DNA from: Clostridia bacterium
Lineage (GTDB): Bacteria; Bacillota; Clostridia; Oscillospirales; CAG-272
Length of the DNA stretch: 62,969 nucleotides
Direction: 5' to 3'
NCBI GenBank assembly: GCA_017547755.1
Contig: JAFYOX010000001.1
Coordinates: forward strand, 1-62,969
Part shown: positions 54,150-62,831 of the stretch, in pieces
Layout of the letters: each line of letters opens with the position of its first letter
How positions within the stretch are numbered: the first letter of the stretch is position 1
Notes under the pieces: generated by a model
What the model saw: only the letters and a program-made list of their open reading frames with translations
The model's database searches: none
What the model was told of the DNA's origin: nothing
Translations under genes and position numbers: made by a program

Positions 54150-55442
54150 TCAGATTCCTTCCGTCAGTTCGACGGCATAGAGCCACTGACAGCGTACTTC
54201 TTCGGGATCAAGCGGCGGGAAGACCAATTCGGTTTTTCCGTCTTTTTCGCGGACGGTGATTTCTGACGGATGGGACAGCAGACGTGCCTTGCGGTACGGG
54301 GAATACGGTACCTTGTCGAGAGTTACCGCGCCGAACGGGAAGCGTGTCAGGATCGCGTAGATTTTGTCGCCCTTTTTGGTGTAATAGATGCCTTCCTGCG
54401 GTTCCTTCGTGTAGATTTCGGTACCGTAGATCGCGTCGCCGTTGACGTCAAGCCACGAACCCATCTGAAGAAGACGTTCCTCCATGATGACGGGGATCGT
54501 ACCGTCCGCCGCCGGACCGATGTTGAGCAGGAAATTGCCGCCTTTCGCAACGAGAGAGCAGAGAGTGTCGAGCAGTTCCTTGGCGGTCATGTAGTCGTCC
54601 GTTGTTTCGATACGGTTCAGACCGAAGGATTTGCCGATGCCGCGGCATTCTTCGAACGGACGGTCGAGGATGATGTCCTCGATCTTCTGATGACCGCTGA
54701 TATAGCCGTATTCCGTCGTGAAATTGCCGCCGAGGTGTCCGCGGGTCTCGCGTCCCCAGCGGTCGTTCGGAACGATGAAATCACGGACGGAGGATTCGTT
54801 GTACAGCCAGGTCAGGAATTCCGTCGAATGCCAGGTTTCACTCGGGTGATCCCATTCGCCGTCGGTGAAGAGCGTCCACGGCTGATAGCGTTCGATCAGT
54901 TCCTTCAGCATCGGATGCAGGTGCTGAAGCGCGTATTCTTCGGGATTTTTCAGATACAGCGGATGGAACCATTCGTAAACGGAGTGGTAAACGCCGAACT
55001 TTACGCCGGTGCCTTCCATCGCTTCGCGCAGTTCCATGCAGAAGTCGCGGTGCGATCCGACGTCCCAGGAGTTCCAGTTCCATGCGTACGCGGACGGATA
55101 CAGACAGAAGCCGTCGTGGTGCTTGGAGACCAGATTGATGTATTTCGCGCCGGCTTTTTGGAACAGTTTCGCCCATGCGTCCGCGTCAAACAGTTCCGCT
55201 TTGAAGCCGTTCACGAAATCTTCGTATTTTGTGAACGATCCGTAGGTCCTGTCGTGGAATTTCCGGGACGGATGCTCGGGATTCCGGATCTGCTGCATAT
55301 ACCATTCGGCATATTCGCCGCGACCGGTGTATGCCGGGACGGAATACAGGCCCCAGTGGATGAAGATCCCGAATTTTGCGTCTCCGAACCACTTCGGAAC
55401 CGGACGGCTGTTCAGCGACTGCCAGTTGTTTTCGTAAACCAT
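54150..55442 (-). CDS. GH29 alpha-L-fucosidase
   Basis: A 430-residue GH29 enzyme. GIFIHWGLYSVPAY, LVSKHHDGFCLY and LFTDGEWDH (nucleophile Asp at about 194) are the family motifs. A C-terminal beta-sandwich is present. It releases alpha-L-fucose with retention. No signal peptide is present. The ATG at 55442 follows AGAGG; an upstream in-frame Met has none. It is the first gene of a possible operon with PHP and C11. Confidence 0.9.
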   Translation of the reverse strand: MVYENNWQSLNSRPVPKWFGDAKFGIFIHWGLYSVPAYTGRGEYAEWYMQQIRNPEHPSRKFHDRTYGSFTKYEDFVNGFKAELFDADAWAKLFQKAGAKYINLVSKHHDGFCLYPSAYAWNWNSWDVGSHRDFCMELREAMEGTGVKFGVYHSVYEWFHPLYLKNPEEYALQHLHPMLKELIERYQPWTLFTDGEWDHPSETWHSTEFLTWLYNESSVRDFIVPNDRWGRETRGHLGGNFTTEYGYISGHQKIEDIILDRPFEECRGIGKSFGLNRIETTDDYMTAKELLDTLCSLVAKGGNFLLNIGPAADGTIPVIMEERLLQMGSWLDVNGDAIYGTEIYTKEPQEGIYYTKKGDKIYAILTRFPFGAVTLDKVPYSPYRKARLLSHPSEITVREKDGKTELVFPPLDPEEVRCQWLYAVELTEGI

Positions 55443-55518
55443 AGCCAACCTCTTTCTTGAAAATTTTCGTGCATTTCTTCCCCGCATTTCCGACGTTCTG
55501 TGCGGGATTCTTATGAAA

Positions 55519-55547
55519 AGTATAGCAGATTTTCAGGAAAATTGCAA
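55519..55547 (-). promoter_or_regulatory. Promoter for the GH29-PHP-C11 unit
   Basis: TTGCAA, 17 bp, TATACT on minus. Confidence 0.78.
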
Positions 55548-55604
55548 GAAGTTTACGAAAAGCCAACCGTTTTTTCACGCAGTTTTCAGCGGACATTCAC
55601 TGAC

Positions 55605-55633
55605 GGAAAAGGGACGCTCAGCGGCGTCCCTTC
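55605..55633 (-). terminator. Terminator of the GH106 operon
   Basis: The stem AAGGGACGC/GCGTCCCTT is followed by TTTT on minus. Confidence 0.8.
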
Positions 55634-55637
55634 GGTA

Positions 55638-56480
55638 TTATAATTCAATTTCCGCAGTTCCTTCGAACGCTTTGTAAACGGTATGTGCATGATCTTCCGC
55701 ATATCGGTTGGCGGCAGGTGCATCGCCGTACATATCGGAGTGCATCGTCCGGTCACCTGCACGGGAGATCGGGATCAGCACCGTGTCCGCGTCGGCATGA
55801 CGATAGAATTCCAGATCCCCCGTATCGCACAGACCATGATGCGGCAGCTGAAGAATATCGCACTTCATGTCGTCCGGACAGTTCCGGAGAACGATCTCCA
55901 GATTTTGGAAATATGCGTCTCCGGTGAAGAGGATTTTCTTCCCGGAACCCTGCGCTGTGAAGATCAGCGAAAGCTGATTCGGATTGTTCAGGATCGAGCA
56001 GTCGGTCGGGGTATACAGGAAATGCAGGCGCATTCCGTCCGTTTCAAAGATTTCGTCCGGTTTGGGAACGACCGGATCAGCTTCGGTGACCGCAAGGATC
56101 TTTTCAAAATGCGGGAAAGCATATCCGATGCCGTTTCCGCGTGCATCGCGGAATTCTTCCGGAAAATGATAGATCAGCGTCCGGATATCCACCCGTGCGG
56201 CAAGTTCCGGACGGCGGCAGAGTTCGAGCAGCGCACCGTAGTGATCGCCGTGCGGATGGGTGATGATCCAGAAGTCCACGGTCGGTTTTCCGTCCGAATT
56301 CGCTTCGAGAAGTTCCAGAAATGCTTCCGCGTCTTCCTGATGTCCGCCGTCGACGGCGATCAGACGTCCGTTTTCCGTGCGGAGGATATAGCCCATTCCG
56401 GCAGCCGCCCATCCGGCTTTGCTGTCAAACGCGCCGTCGTACGCCGACGCTTTCGTTGCATACTGTATCAGTTTTTCCAT
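55638..56480 (-). CDS. Metallo-beta-lactamase-fold hydrolase (ComEC-like MBL)
   Basis: A 280-residue MBL protein. IITHPHGDH is the zinc-binding HxHxDH motif, ILFTGDAYFQ supplies the bridging Asp and LQLPHHG the last His. The fold resembles the ComEC beta-lactamase-like domain without the membrane part. The substrate is unknown; phosphodiesters or lactones are possible. It is the last gene of the operon, 16 bp after the fusion gene, and GGGAGGA precedes the start. Confidence 0.86.
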   Translation of the reverse strand: MEKLIQYATKASAYDGAFDSKAGWAAAGMGYILRTENGRLIAVDGGHQEDAEAFLELLEANSDGKPTVDFWIITHPHGDHYGALLELCRRPELAARVDIRTLIYHFPEEFRDARGNGIGYAFPHFEKILAVTEADPVVPKPDEIFETDGMRLHFLYTPTDCSILNNPNQLSLIFTAQGSGKKILFTGDAYFQNLEIVLRNCPDDMKCDILQLPHHGLCDTGDLEFYRHADADTVLIPISRAGDRTMHSDMYGDAPAANRYAEDHAHTVYKAFEGTAEIEL

Positions 56481-56496
56481 CCCGAATCCTCCCGGT

Positions 56497-58863
56497 TCAG
56501 CCGAGGTTTCCGTATTCTACGATGAACTGCGCCGATGCGATCCACTTTCCGGCTGCGAAATCGCGTCCTCTTGCGATGACCTTGTCCTTGTAACCGTAGA
56601 AATAATAGCCTTCCGAGCCGGGAATACCCTTGCCGGTGATTTCCGCGTCGTCATCCCAGAGATAGCCGCCGGAGGAGGTGTTGAAGATCGTCGGGAGATC
56701 ATTATCACGGAGTTTCATCGTGTGCGGGGAATTCAGCACCCAGTGGCTGTGTCCGGCAAACATGATGACTTCCGGATACTTCTTCAGTACCGCCGCGAGT
56801 TCCGCGGTCTGGGTGACACCATGCCAGTGCTGGTATGCGAAGGTTCCCGCGACCGTGTCGATCATCCCCTGATGCAGGAAGACGTAAACCGGACGGTTCG
56901 GGTCGCGGTTTTCCGCGAGTTTTTCATCAAGCCATGCAAGCTGAGTTTCGGAGAGCCAAGCGTGACCGCTGACTTTTTCGCCGCCGAGGAAGACAAAATG
57001 GATGCCCGCGATCCAGCGGTCGAAATAAGCCTTGTCACCGTCGTTCCGGGTACCCTTGAGGAAGTTTGCAAGACGGATCTCGTACGGGGTATTGTCAAAT
57101 CCGAGGTCATGGTTGCCGATGGCGAAGTAAACGTCCGGTGCGCCTTCACCGGAGTTCCGGATGATCTCCTGCGCATTTTCGTACTGTCCGGGATCGGCAT
57201 TGTCGCCGGTATCGCCGTTGATGAAAAGCCCTATGCTGTCCGGAGAGAGCTTTTTGATCTCTTCCAGAACGTTTCTGAAGTGCTGATTGTGGACGTGATT
57301 CTGATCAAGCGTGATGTGGATATCGCTCTGTACCTGCAGCTCGTAGTCCGGCTTGCCGAAATCGTAGTCCGATACTCCTTCGGGAAGCATCGCGCAGGCA
57401 GAGATTTCCGGAACTTCGCCGTTCATCACGGGATACACGAGGATCCGGTCCGCACCGCAGGGGATCAGCGTGTCCGTAACGAGCGTATAAACGGTCGTCT
57501 CGCCGGTACAGGAGATCGGCGCAAACGCGGTGTAATCCGCCAGCGCACCGTCCGCATCCGCCCAGTATGCACGGAAGCCGTCCGGAATGCCGCCGGAAAT
57601 GCGGACAGTCAGCGTGCCGTCGGCATAGCCGGTTTTGTCCGTTGTGCGTTTATAGTCAGCGGTAATGCCGGTAACTTCCGCGCGGCGGAGCGTAAGAACG
57701 GTGGTTTCCGCCGTGATTTCCACTGCGGGAATGGTGACAAGTCCGTTTTCATCCGCTGTGACAGTGCCGGACTGCGCACCGGAAGTCCAGTTGACGATCG
57801 TTCCGGGAGCAAAACGGCAGGTCTGCAGACGGCGCATGGTAACATCCGCTTTCGCACAGGACAGGAAGGGAACACGGGATTCCCATTCGTCCGCGGTCAG
57901 CAGACGGAGACCGATCGAAACGCTGTTCGGCGTTTCTGCAGGCTTGTCCCAGCGGAAGAAAGAGTTGCGCTGTCCGGCATTTTCATGAACGACGGAGCCG
58001 TCGTCCGCCCAGGGAAGCGCATCGTCGCAGTCGGCGTTTGTGAAGACCGGATAGGCTTCATCGAGACGGACGGAGAAGAGATCAAACGAATGCACCAGAT
58101 CGTTGACCGCGTGAATCTTCGTATTGTTGTTTTCGTGACCGAACATCCCCCAGTAACCGAGAACGGCGTACTTCTTTTCCGCCATACCGCGGTAGAGGAT
58201 CTCATGCCCCTTCGACCAGCCGTCGTTCTGCGCGGAATAATCCACCAGAACCGGCGGATCGGGCAGACGGAATCCGTCGGGGGCTTCTGTATCGAGGCAG
58301 CAGCGATCCGCCATGTGACGGACACCGGCGGGAACATTCGCCTTGACCGCCGCGAAAACGTCGCCTCTTGCCATCGCGATCCCGAGCGCGCCGCTGCCGC
58401 CCATCGAATTGCCGACGGCATAGACGCGGTTTCGGTCGATCGGGTAGTTCTTCATGACCCATTCCACCGTCGCCATTGCGCGGTTTTCCACGGGCTGGGG
58501 CTTTATGCCTTCGCGTCCTTCGCCGATTTTGTCATGTGCGGAATTGCCGCCCCACCACCAGTCGTTCGCGTGCTGACGGCAGTCGAGATAGAGCGCGAAC
58601 ATATTCTTCGGAGCATGATAAATGTCGTGATTTCCGGGCTGCCATGTGCAGGCGACCGTGGAATAGACGTCATGTCCGGCGGAATGGAAGACAACGTACA
58701 GCGGATAACGTTCCGCCGCACAGTCTTCCGCCGGATGCAGAACGGCAAAAGTATCCGTCTGTTCTTCGGCATAACCCCATTCTGCAAGGGATTTGTGATG
58801 GAACCATTCCAGCTTTCTGCCGGTCAGGATCCCGTCTTTTTCGGGATGAATCGAATTGCTCAT
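56497..58863 (-). CDS. Fusion of an esterase-like alpha/beta hydrolase and a metallophosphoesterase
   Basis: A 788-residue three-part protein. Residues 1-300 are an alpha/beta hydrolase with VGNSMGGSG (Ser at about 153), as in feruloyl or PHB-depolymerase-like esterases. Residues 310-510 are beta-sandwich-like. Residues 512-788 are a calcineurin-type phosphoesterase with SDIH, NGDTGDN, GNHDLG (about 582) and GHSHW (about 706). The two catalytic units have intact core motifs. I know of no named system with this pairing. No signal peptide is seen. It lies 15 bp after the GH106 gene. Confidence 0.84.
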   Translation of the reverse strand: MSNSIHPEKDGILTGRKLEWFHHKSLAEWGYAEEQTDTFAVLHPAEDCAAERYPLYVVFHSAGHDVYSTVACTWQPGNHDIYHAPKNMFALYLDCRQHANDWWWGGNSAHDKIGEGREGIKPQPVENRAMATVEWVMKNYPIDRNRVYAVGNSMGGSGALGIAMARGDVFAAVKANVPAGVRHMADRCCLDTEAPDGFRLPDPPVLVDYSAQNDGWSKGHEILYRGMAEKKYAVLGYWGMFGHENNNTKIHAVNDLVHSFDLFSVRLDEAYPVFTNADCDDALPWADDGSVVHENAGQRNSFFRWDKPAETPNSVSIGLRLLTADEWESRVPFLSCAKADVTMRRLQTCRFAPGTIVNWTSGAQSGTVTADENGLVTIPAVEITAETTVLTLRRAEVTGITADYKRTTDKTGYADGTLTVRISGGIPDGFRAYWADADGALADYTAFAPISCTGETTVYTLVTDTLIPCGADRILVYPVMNGEVPEISACAMLPEGVSDYDFGKPDYELQVQSDIHITLDQNHVHNQHFRNVLEEIKKLSPDSIGLFINGDTGDNADPGQYENAQEIIRNSGEGAPDVYFAIGNHDLGFDNTPYEIRLANFLKGTRNDGDKAYFDRWIAGIHFVFLGGEKVSGHAWLSETQLAWLDEKLAENRDPNRPVYVFLHQGMIDTVAGTFAYQHWHGVTQTAELAAVLKKYPEVIMFAGHSHWVLNSPHTMKLRDNDLPTIFNTSSGGYLWDDDAEITGKGIPGSEGYYFYGYKDKVIARGRDFAAGKWIASAQFIVEYGNLG

Positions 58864-58878
58864 AAAAACCTCCGTATA

Positions 58879-61530
58879 TCACTCTCTCCGGAGACTGACG
58901 CGTCCCCAGAGACCGCTTTTCAGAACTTCTTTCTGTTCGGTGAATTCCCGCATACAGTTCAGCCGCGCTTTCCGCTGGATGTTGATGACCGTGCCGTAAT
59001 ACGGCCATTCCGGCAGAACATCCGGAAGGACTTCGTAACTGCCGTTCGTCATCATTTCGTTGACGAGCGTGGAATATACCTCGATCCGGACAGTATTGAC
59101 GCCTTCGCGGAGCATTCCCTTCAGCGGAATTTCAAGCGGATGCGTCCAGATATCGCCCGCATATTCGCCATTGACATACACACGTGCCACCGCGGACAGT
59201 CCGTTCAGGCAGAGAACGGAATTTGTTTCGCCCGCACCGACGTCAAAGGTGCATCCATAGACGCCCATGCCGCTGAAATGCTTCAGACCGTCCAGTGTTT
59301 CCCACGATTCCGGTTCTTCCATGGAGAACGTTCTTCCGTCGGCGGTGAGCGTCCAGCCGAGCAGCGGAAGTTCATTCAGACATGCCGGATTCACGGTGAC
59401 AGTGGGGGCGTTTTCCAGTTCCGGAGAGAATACCACCGCCACGGTTCCGTGGGGTTCCATGAAGAAAACGCGTTCTTCGCCTTCGCCGTCGAGCGGCACC
59501 GCTTCCGCTCGGATGACCGACCATGCACGTGCCGCGCCGGATCTGCCTTTGAATTTTGCAGAGACCACACGGGGCTCGTCCGACAGATTCGAGAGGAAAT
59601 ACAGGTGTGTGTCCCCTTCGGCACGGTGGACATAACCGACCGTATCGGGCTCGGACAGGATCACGTCCGGCGTGAACCGTTCGCGGAGTGCGGAAATCAG
59701 CGCTTCTCCGCGGTTTTCCGTCACCACGGGAGCCGCTTCTGCCATCAGAGAACGGACGATTTCCGCGTTTTCCTTATAATTGATCAGACCGCAGCTTTCC
59801 GTGGGAACATTGTCGCAGAGCAGAATGCCGCCGGATGCCGCGAAATCGCGCAGTTTTTCGGCGGTTTCCACGGGCAGACGGGTACATCCGGCGAGGATGA
59901 TCACCCGGTAGCGGTTTTCGCGGATGTTCAGAGAACCGTCCGCGATCGTTCCGAGACGGCAGAGCGCCTCGTCGTTGATGTAATCGAACCAGTACCCGGC
60001 TTTCTGGATGCCGTCCATCGCCGCACGTCCGAGATGTTCTTCCAGACGCATCGCAAGGTGGAGTTCGGACAGCATATTGTCCGCATAAACATCCGCCTGC
60101 GGCAGATAGACCGCGACTTCCGCCACCGGATGTCCGAAACGCAGAAGTGCAGACGCACGGTGGATGTAGTCACCGAGATTATTGTACAGCGGCCACCACG
60201 GGACGGTGTGATTGATGTGCGTAGACGCATAGAACGGCCAGCCGCGTTTTCCGGCTTTTTCCGGAGAGTACGCATAGCCGTGATTGACGATCATATTCAT
60301 TCCGTCGAGGAACACCGCATCCACGGCGGCTTTCATTTCCTCCAGTGTTTCCGTGAAGCGCGGACGCTTCAGCCAGGTGAAGGTCTCGTTCGAGATGATG
60401 TTTTTACCGTAAATATGTCCGGTAGATGCCGCGAGACGGCGGTGGATGGTATTGACTTCCAGCGTCCGGTGATCGCCGAAGGTCTCGCCTTCCGGAATGT
60501 CCGCCGCCGCGTAAACGCGCAGGATATCGCCCCATGTCCCGTGTGCCTGGATCCGGGAGAACATTCCGTGATCGTGGGCAAAATCCGTCAGCGGATCGAA
60601 GAAATTTTCGATCGTCAGTTCGGACATCGTGCGGAAATAATCGTAACGCACATGGGGCGTGATCTCGCCCATATCGCCCCAGAGCGCATATATGTACGGC
60701 GTCAGGTCGTATCCGCGTCGTTTTTTGAATTCTTCAAGCAGAATGCCCGACCAGTTGTGTCCTTCGACTTCGATGGAGTCGCAGAACAGCGCGCGGATGC
60801 CCGGTGCCGCCTCCAGAACCGGCTTCACCATCTGGCGGAAGAACCGGTCGCCGGCACGGCGGCTGCAGTGGTCCATGACCAGACCCTGCGCATTGCGGGA
60901 CGGCTTGCCGACGTGATTCCGGTGCTGGGAGATGACGAAAAAGACGATTTTCCAGTCACCTTCCGGGATTTCGATCTCTGCAAGCTCGGTTCCCCACGGC
61001 CAGCCGAAGAGTTCCTTGATCTGGAATTTATCTGTGATATCCACAACGGTTTCCGGCAGCATCACGCAGTTTTCCATCTTTCCCATGACCGCCGCACAGA
61101 CGGTTCCGGCAAAGCGGGTCGTGAAGTCGCAGGAGAACGTCTTCGGGCCGTGGACGTCAAGCTGATAGGGAAGGGCTTCCTGCTGTGCATCCTCTTCCTC
61201 GACGGTCGGACCGCCGTACGGCCAGCTGGAACCGGCGGTGAAATCGCAGAACATCCCTCGTTCGGTACAGGCATCTGCGGTGAAGCGGAGGATATCGTAG
61301 AATTCCGGCGAACCGTAGGGAATGTTGCGCAGTCCCTTTTCCGTGTCGTCCGGTGTGACCGGGTACAGGATCTGCAGTTCGACTCCGCCGAGTCCCGCTT
61401 CCTTCATGAAATCGAGTTCCCTGAGGATCTCCTCTTTTTCCACACAGCAGCCGTACCACCACCAGCGGGTCATGCCGCGCGCGTCTTCCGGCGGATGCTT
61501 CAGAAATTCATGGATTTGTTCGTAGGTCAT
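58879..61530 (-). CDS. GH106 alpha-L-rhamnosidase-like protein
   Basis: An 883-residue protein with the GH106 start: GMTRWWWYGCCVEKEE and GLGGVELQILYP. A TIM barrel is followed by beta-sandwich domains, including a C-terminal galactose-binding-like fold. GH106 enzymes remove alpha-L-rhamnose from pectins and flavonoid glycosides. Catalytic acids were not individually confirmed. No signal peptide is present. It is expressed from the promoter at 62258 through the broken gene at 61554-62212. GGAGG precedes the ATG. Confidence 0.85.
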   Translation of the reverse strand: MTYEQIHEFLKHPPEDARGMTRWWWYGCCVEKEEILRELDFMKEAGLGGVELQILYPVTPDDTEKGLRNIPYGSPEFYDILRFTADACTERGMFCDFTAGSSWPYGGPTVEEEDAQQEALPYQLDVHGPKTFSCDFTTRFAGTVCAAVMGKMENCVMLPETVVDITDKFQIKELFGWPWGTELAEIEIPEGDWKIVFFVISQHRNHVGKPSRNAQGLVMDHCSRRAGDRFFRQMVKPVLEAAPGIRALFCDSIEVEGHNWSGILLEEFKKRRGYDLTPYIYALWGDMGEITPHVRYDYFRTMSELTIENFFDPLTDFAHDHGMFSRIQAHGTWGDILRVYAAADIPEGETFGDHRTLEVNTIHRRLAASTGHIYGKNIISNETFTWLKRPRFTETLEEMKAAVDAVFLDGMNMIVNHGYAYSPEKAGKRGWPFYASTHINHTVPWWPLYNNLGDYIHRASALLRFGHPVAEVAVYLPQADVYADNMLSELHLAMRLEEHLGRAAMDGIQKAGYWFDYINDEALCRLGTIADGSLNIRENRYRVIILAGCTRLPVETAEKLRDFAASGGILLCDNVPTESCGLINYKENAEIVRSLMAEAAPVVTENRGEALISALRERFTPDVILSEPDTVGYVHRAEGDTHLYFLSNLSDEPRVVSAKFKGRSGAARAWSVIRAEAVPLDGEGEERVFFMEPHGTVAVVFSPELENAPTVTVNPACLNELPLLGWTLTADGRTFSMEEPESWETLDGLKHFSGMGVYGCTFDVGAGETNSVLCLNGLSAVARVYVNGEYAGDIWTHPLEIPLKGMLREGVNTVRIEVYSTLVNEMMTNGSYEVLPDVLPEWPYYGTVINIQRKARLNCMREFTEQKEVLKSGLWGRVSLRRE

Positions 61531-61553
61531 TGGATGTTTTCCTCCGGAGACAA

Positions 61554-62212
61554 TCAGTTAATGTAAGATTCGTAAACTTCCGCAAGACGGTGCGGATAGT
61601 CGGTCATGATGCCGTCCGCGCCGATGGAAATCAGAAGATTCATATCGTCGATATCGTTGATCGTCCAGTAATGTACGGCAAGGTTGTGACGGTGTGCGGC
61701 ATTGCCAAAGCCTTCGGTCGCCAGTTCAAAACCGCGCTTTTCCATGGGCAGCTGGAATACGCACATCTTGTCGCCGAAGAAAACGTTCAGTTTCAGCATC
61801 TGAAGGATATAGAACGTGGTCGCCGCACTGTAGGACGGGGAATACATGAATTCCGAAGGGACTTCGCCGGCAGCCTGCATCCGCTGGAATTCGTCGTAGA
61901 TTTCTTCATGGAAACTTGCGAGAACCACGCGGTCAAACACCTGATGAACTTCGAGGAGACGGACGATTTCCTTCAGCGCACGGAGTCCGAGTTCACCGGA
62001 CTGCTTGATTTCCAGAATGCTTCGAGCGTATTGTCGGGGAATTCGCGGTTGCCGCCGCCGTGCGCGATCAGAATCGGCAGATCGCTGTCGGTACGCATGG
62101 TATTTACGGATTTGTAGTTATCGGGACGCGGACAGACCGCCAGTGCGCCGTAGAGAACAGCAAGGGAAGCCAGTGCGATGCCGGTGCCTTTGAGAATTTT
62201 TTTCGCGTTCAT
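61554..62212 (-). pseudogene. Glycerophosphodiester phosphodiesterase, internally deleted and frameshifted
   Basis: The first 66 codons from 62212 encode a membrane anchor and LIAHGGGNREFPDNTLEAF, the start of a GDPD domain. The frame then leads to a stop at 61973. In another frame from about 62015 the sequence continues as LEIKQSGELGLRALKEIV and runs to a normal GDPD C-terminus (AVHYWTINDIDD) at 61554. The segment between, about 90-110 residues with the second catalytic His and metal ligands, is missing. So an internal deletion with frame loss has occurred. An assembly error is an alternative. The gene keeps its promoter and AAAGGA site. Confidence 0.82.
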
Positions 62213-62257
62213 GGGAAATCCTTTCCGTGATATGAATCGTTTTCCGGTTACAGAATC

Positions 62258-62286
62258 ATTATACAACAGCTTTTCTGCAAAGTCAA
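62258..62286 (-). promoter_or_regulatory. Promoter of the GDPD-remnant/GH106/fusion/MBL operon
   Basis: TTGACT, 17 bp, TATAAT on minus. It is divergent from the ridA promoter. Confidence 0.82.
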
Positions 62287-62312
62287 GAATCTGTGAAAAT
62301 CGCAGAATTCTC

Positions 62313-62341
62313 TTGACATCCGCCGCCCGGCGTATTATAAT
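62313..62341 (+). promoter_or_regulatory. Strong sigma-A promoter for the RidA gene
   Basis: Perfect consensus TTGACA, 17 bp, TATAAT. Confidence 0.92.
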
Positions 62342-62379
62342 CAGCACGTAACCAAATTAATAACAGGGAGATTATCACA

Positions 62380-62757
62380 ATGCTCAAGAAGATTTCCACC
62401 TCCAACGCACCCGCTGCTATCGGCCCGTATTCCCAGGCGATCGTCTGCGGCAACATGCTTTTCACTTCCGGTCAGATTCCGCTGAATCCCGAAAACGGTC
62501 AGATGGAAGGCACCAATGTGACCGAACAGGCAGAACGCGTTATGAAGAACCTCGACGCAGTCCTCACCGAAGCCGGCACTTCTTTTGACAACATCGTCAA
62601 GACCACCTGCTTCCTCGCGGATATGGCGGATTTTGCCGCATTCAACGAAGTATACGCAAAGTACATTACCTCCGCTCCCGCACGCAGCTGTGTGGCTGTC
62701 AAGGCTCTTCCGAAGGGCGCGCTGGTTGAAGTTGAAGTGATCGCAGTCATTGACTGA
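62380..62757 (+). CDS. ridA: RidA family reactive intermediate (enamine/imine) deaminase
   Basis: A 125-residue RidA/YjgF trimer subunit. APAAIGPYSQAI, FTSGQIPLNPE, TTCFLADMADFAAFNEVYAKY and APARSCVAVKALPKGALVEVEVIAV are the full family signature, including the Arg in PARS that binds the substrate carboxylate. It hydrolyses 2-aminoacrylate and similar enamines made by PLP enzymes, protecting the cell. It has a strong promoter and terminator, with AGGGAG before the start. Confidence 0.94.
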   Translation: MLKKISTSNAPAAIGPYSQAIVCGNMLFTSGQIPLNPENGQMEGTNVTEQAERVMKNLDAVLTEAGTSFDNIVKTTCFLADMADFAAFNEVYAKYITSAPARSCVAVKALPKGALVEVEVIAVID

Positions 62758-62770
62758 TTCAAAAAATAAG

Positions 62771-62803
62771 GAAAAACTCTCCGTCTGACGGAGAGTTTTT
62801 TTG
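62771..62803 (+). terminator. Terminator of the RidA gene
   Basis: The stem ACTCTCCGTC/GACGGAGAGT with A run before and T7 after. Confidence 0.88.
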
Positions 62804-62831
62804 CTTTTTCGGGAACCGCAGACAGAAAAAC

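Noticed and set aside
56419-61566. A 1,715-codon open frame on the plus strand covering two minus-strand genes
   Set aside because: It is antisense to the fusion and GH106 genes, runs through their intergenic gap, and its product looks like no protein family. G+C-rich RNY-type codons on the true strand suppress stops in the opposing frame, so I treat it as a shadow despite its length.
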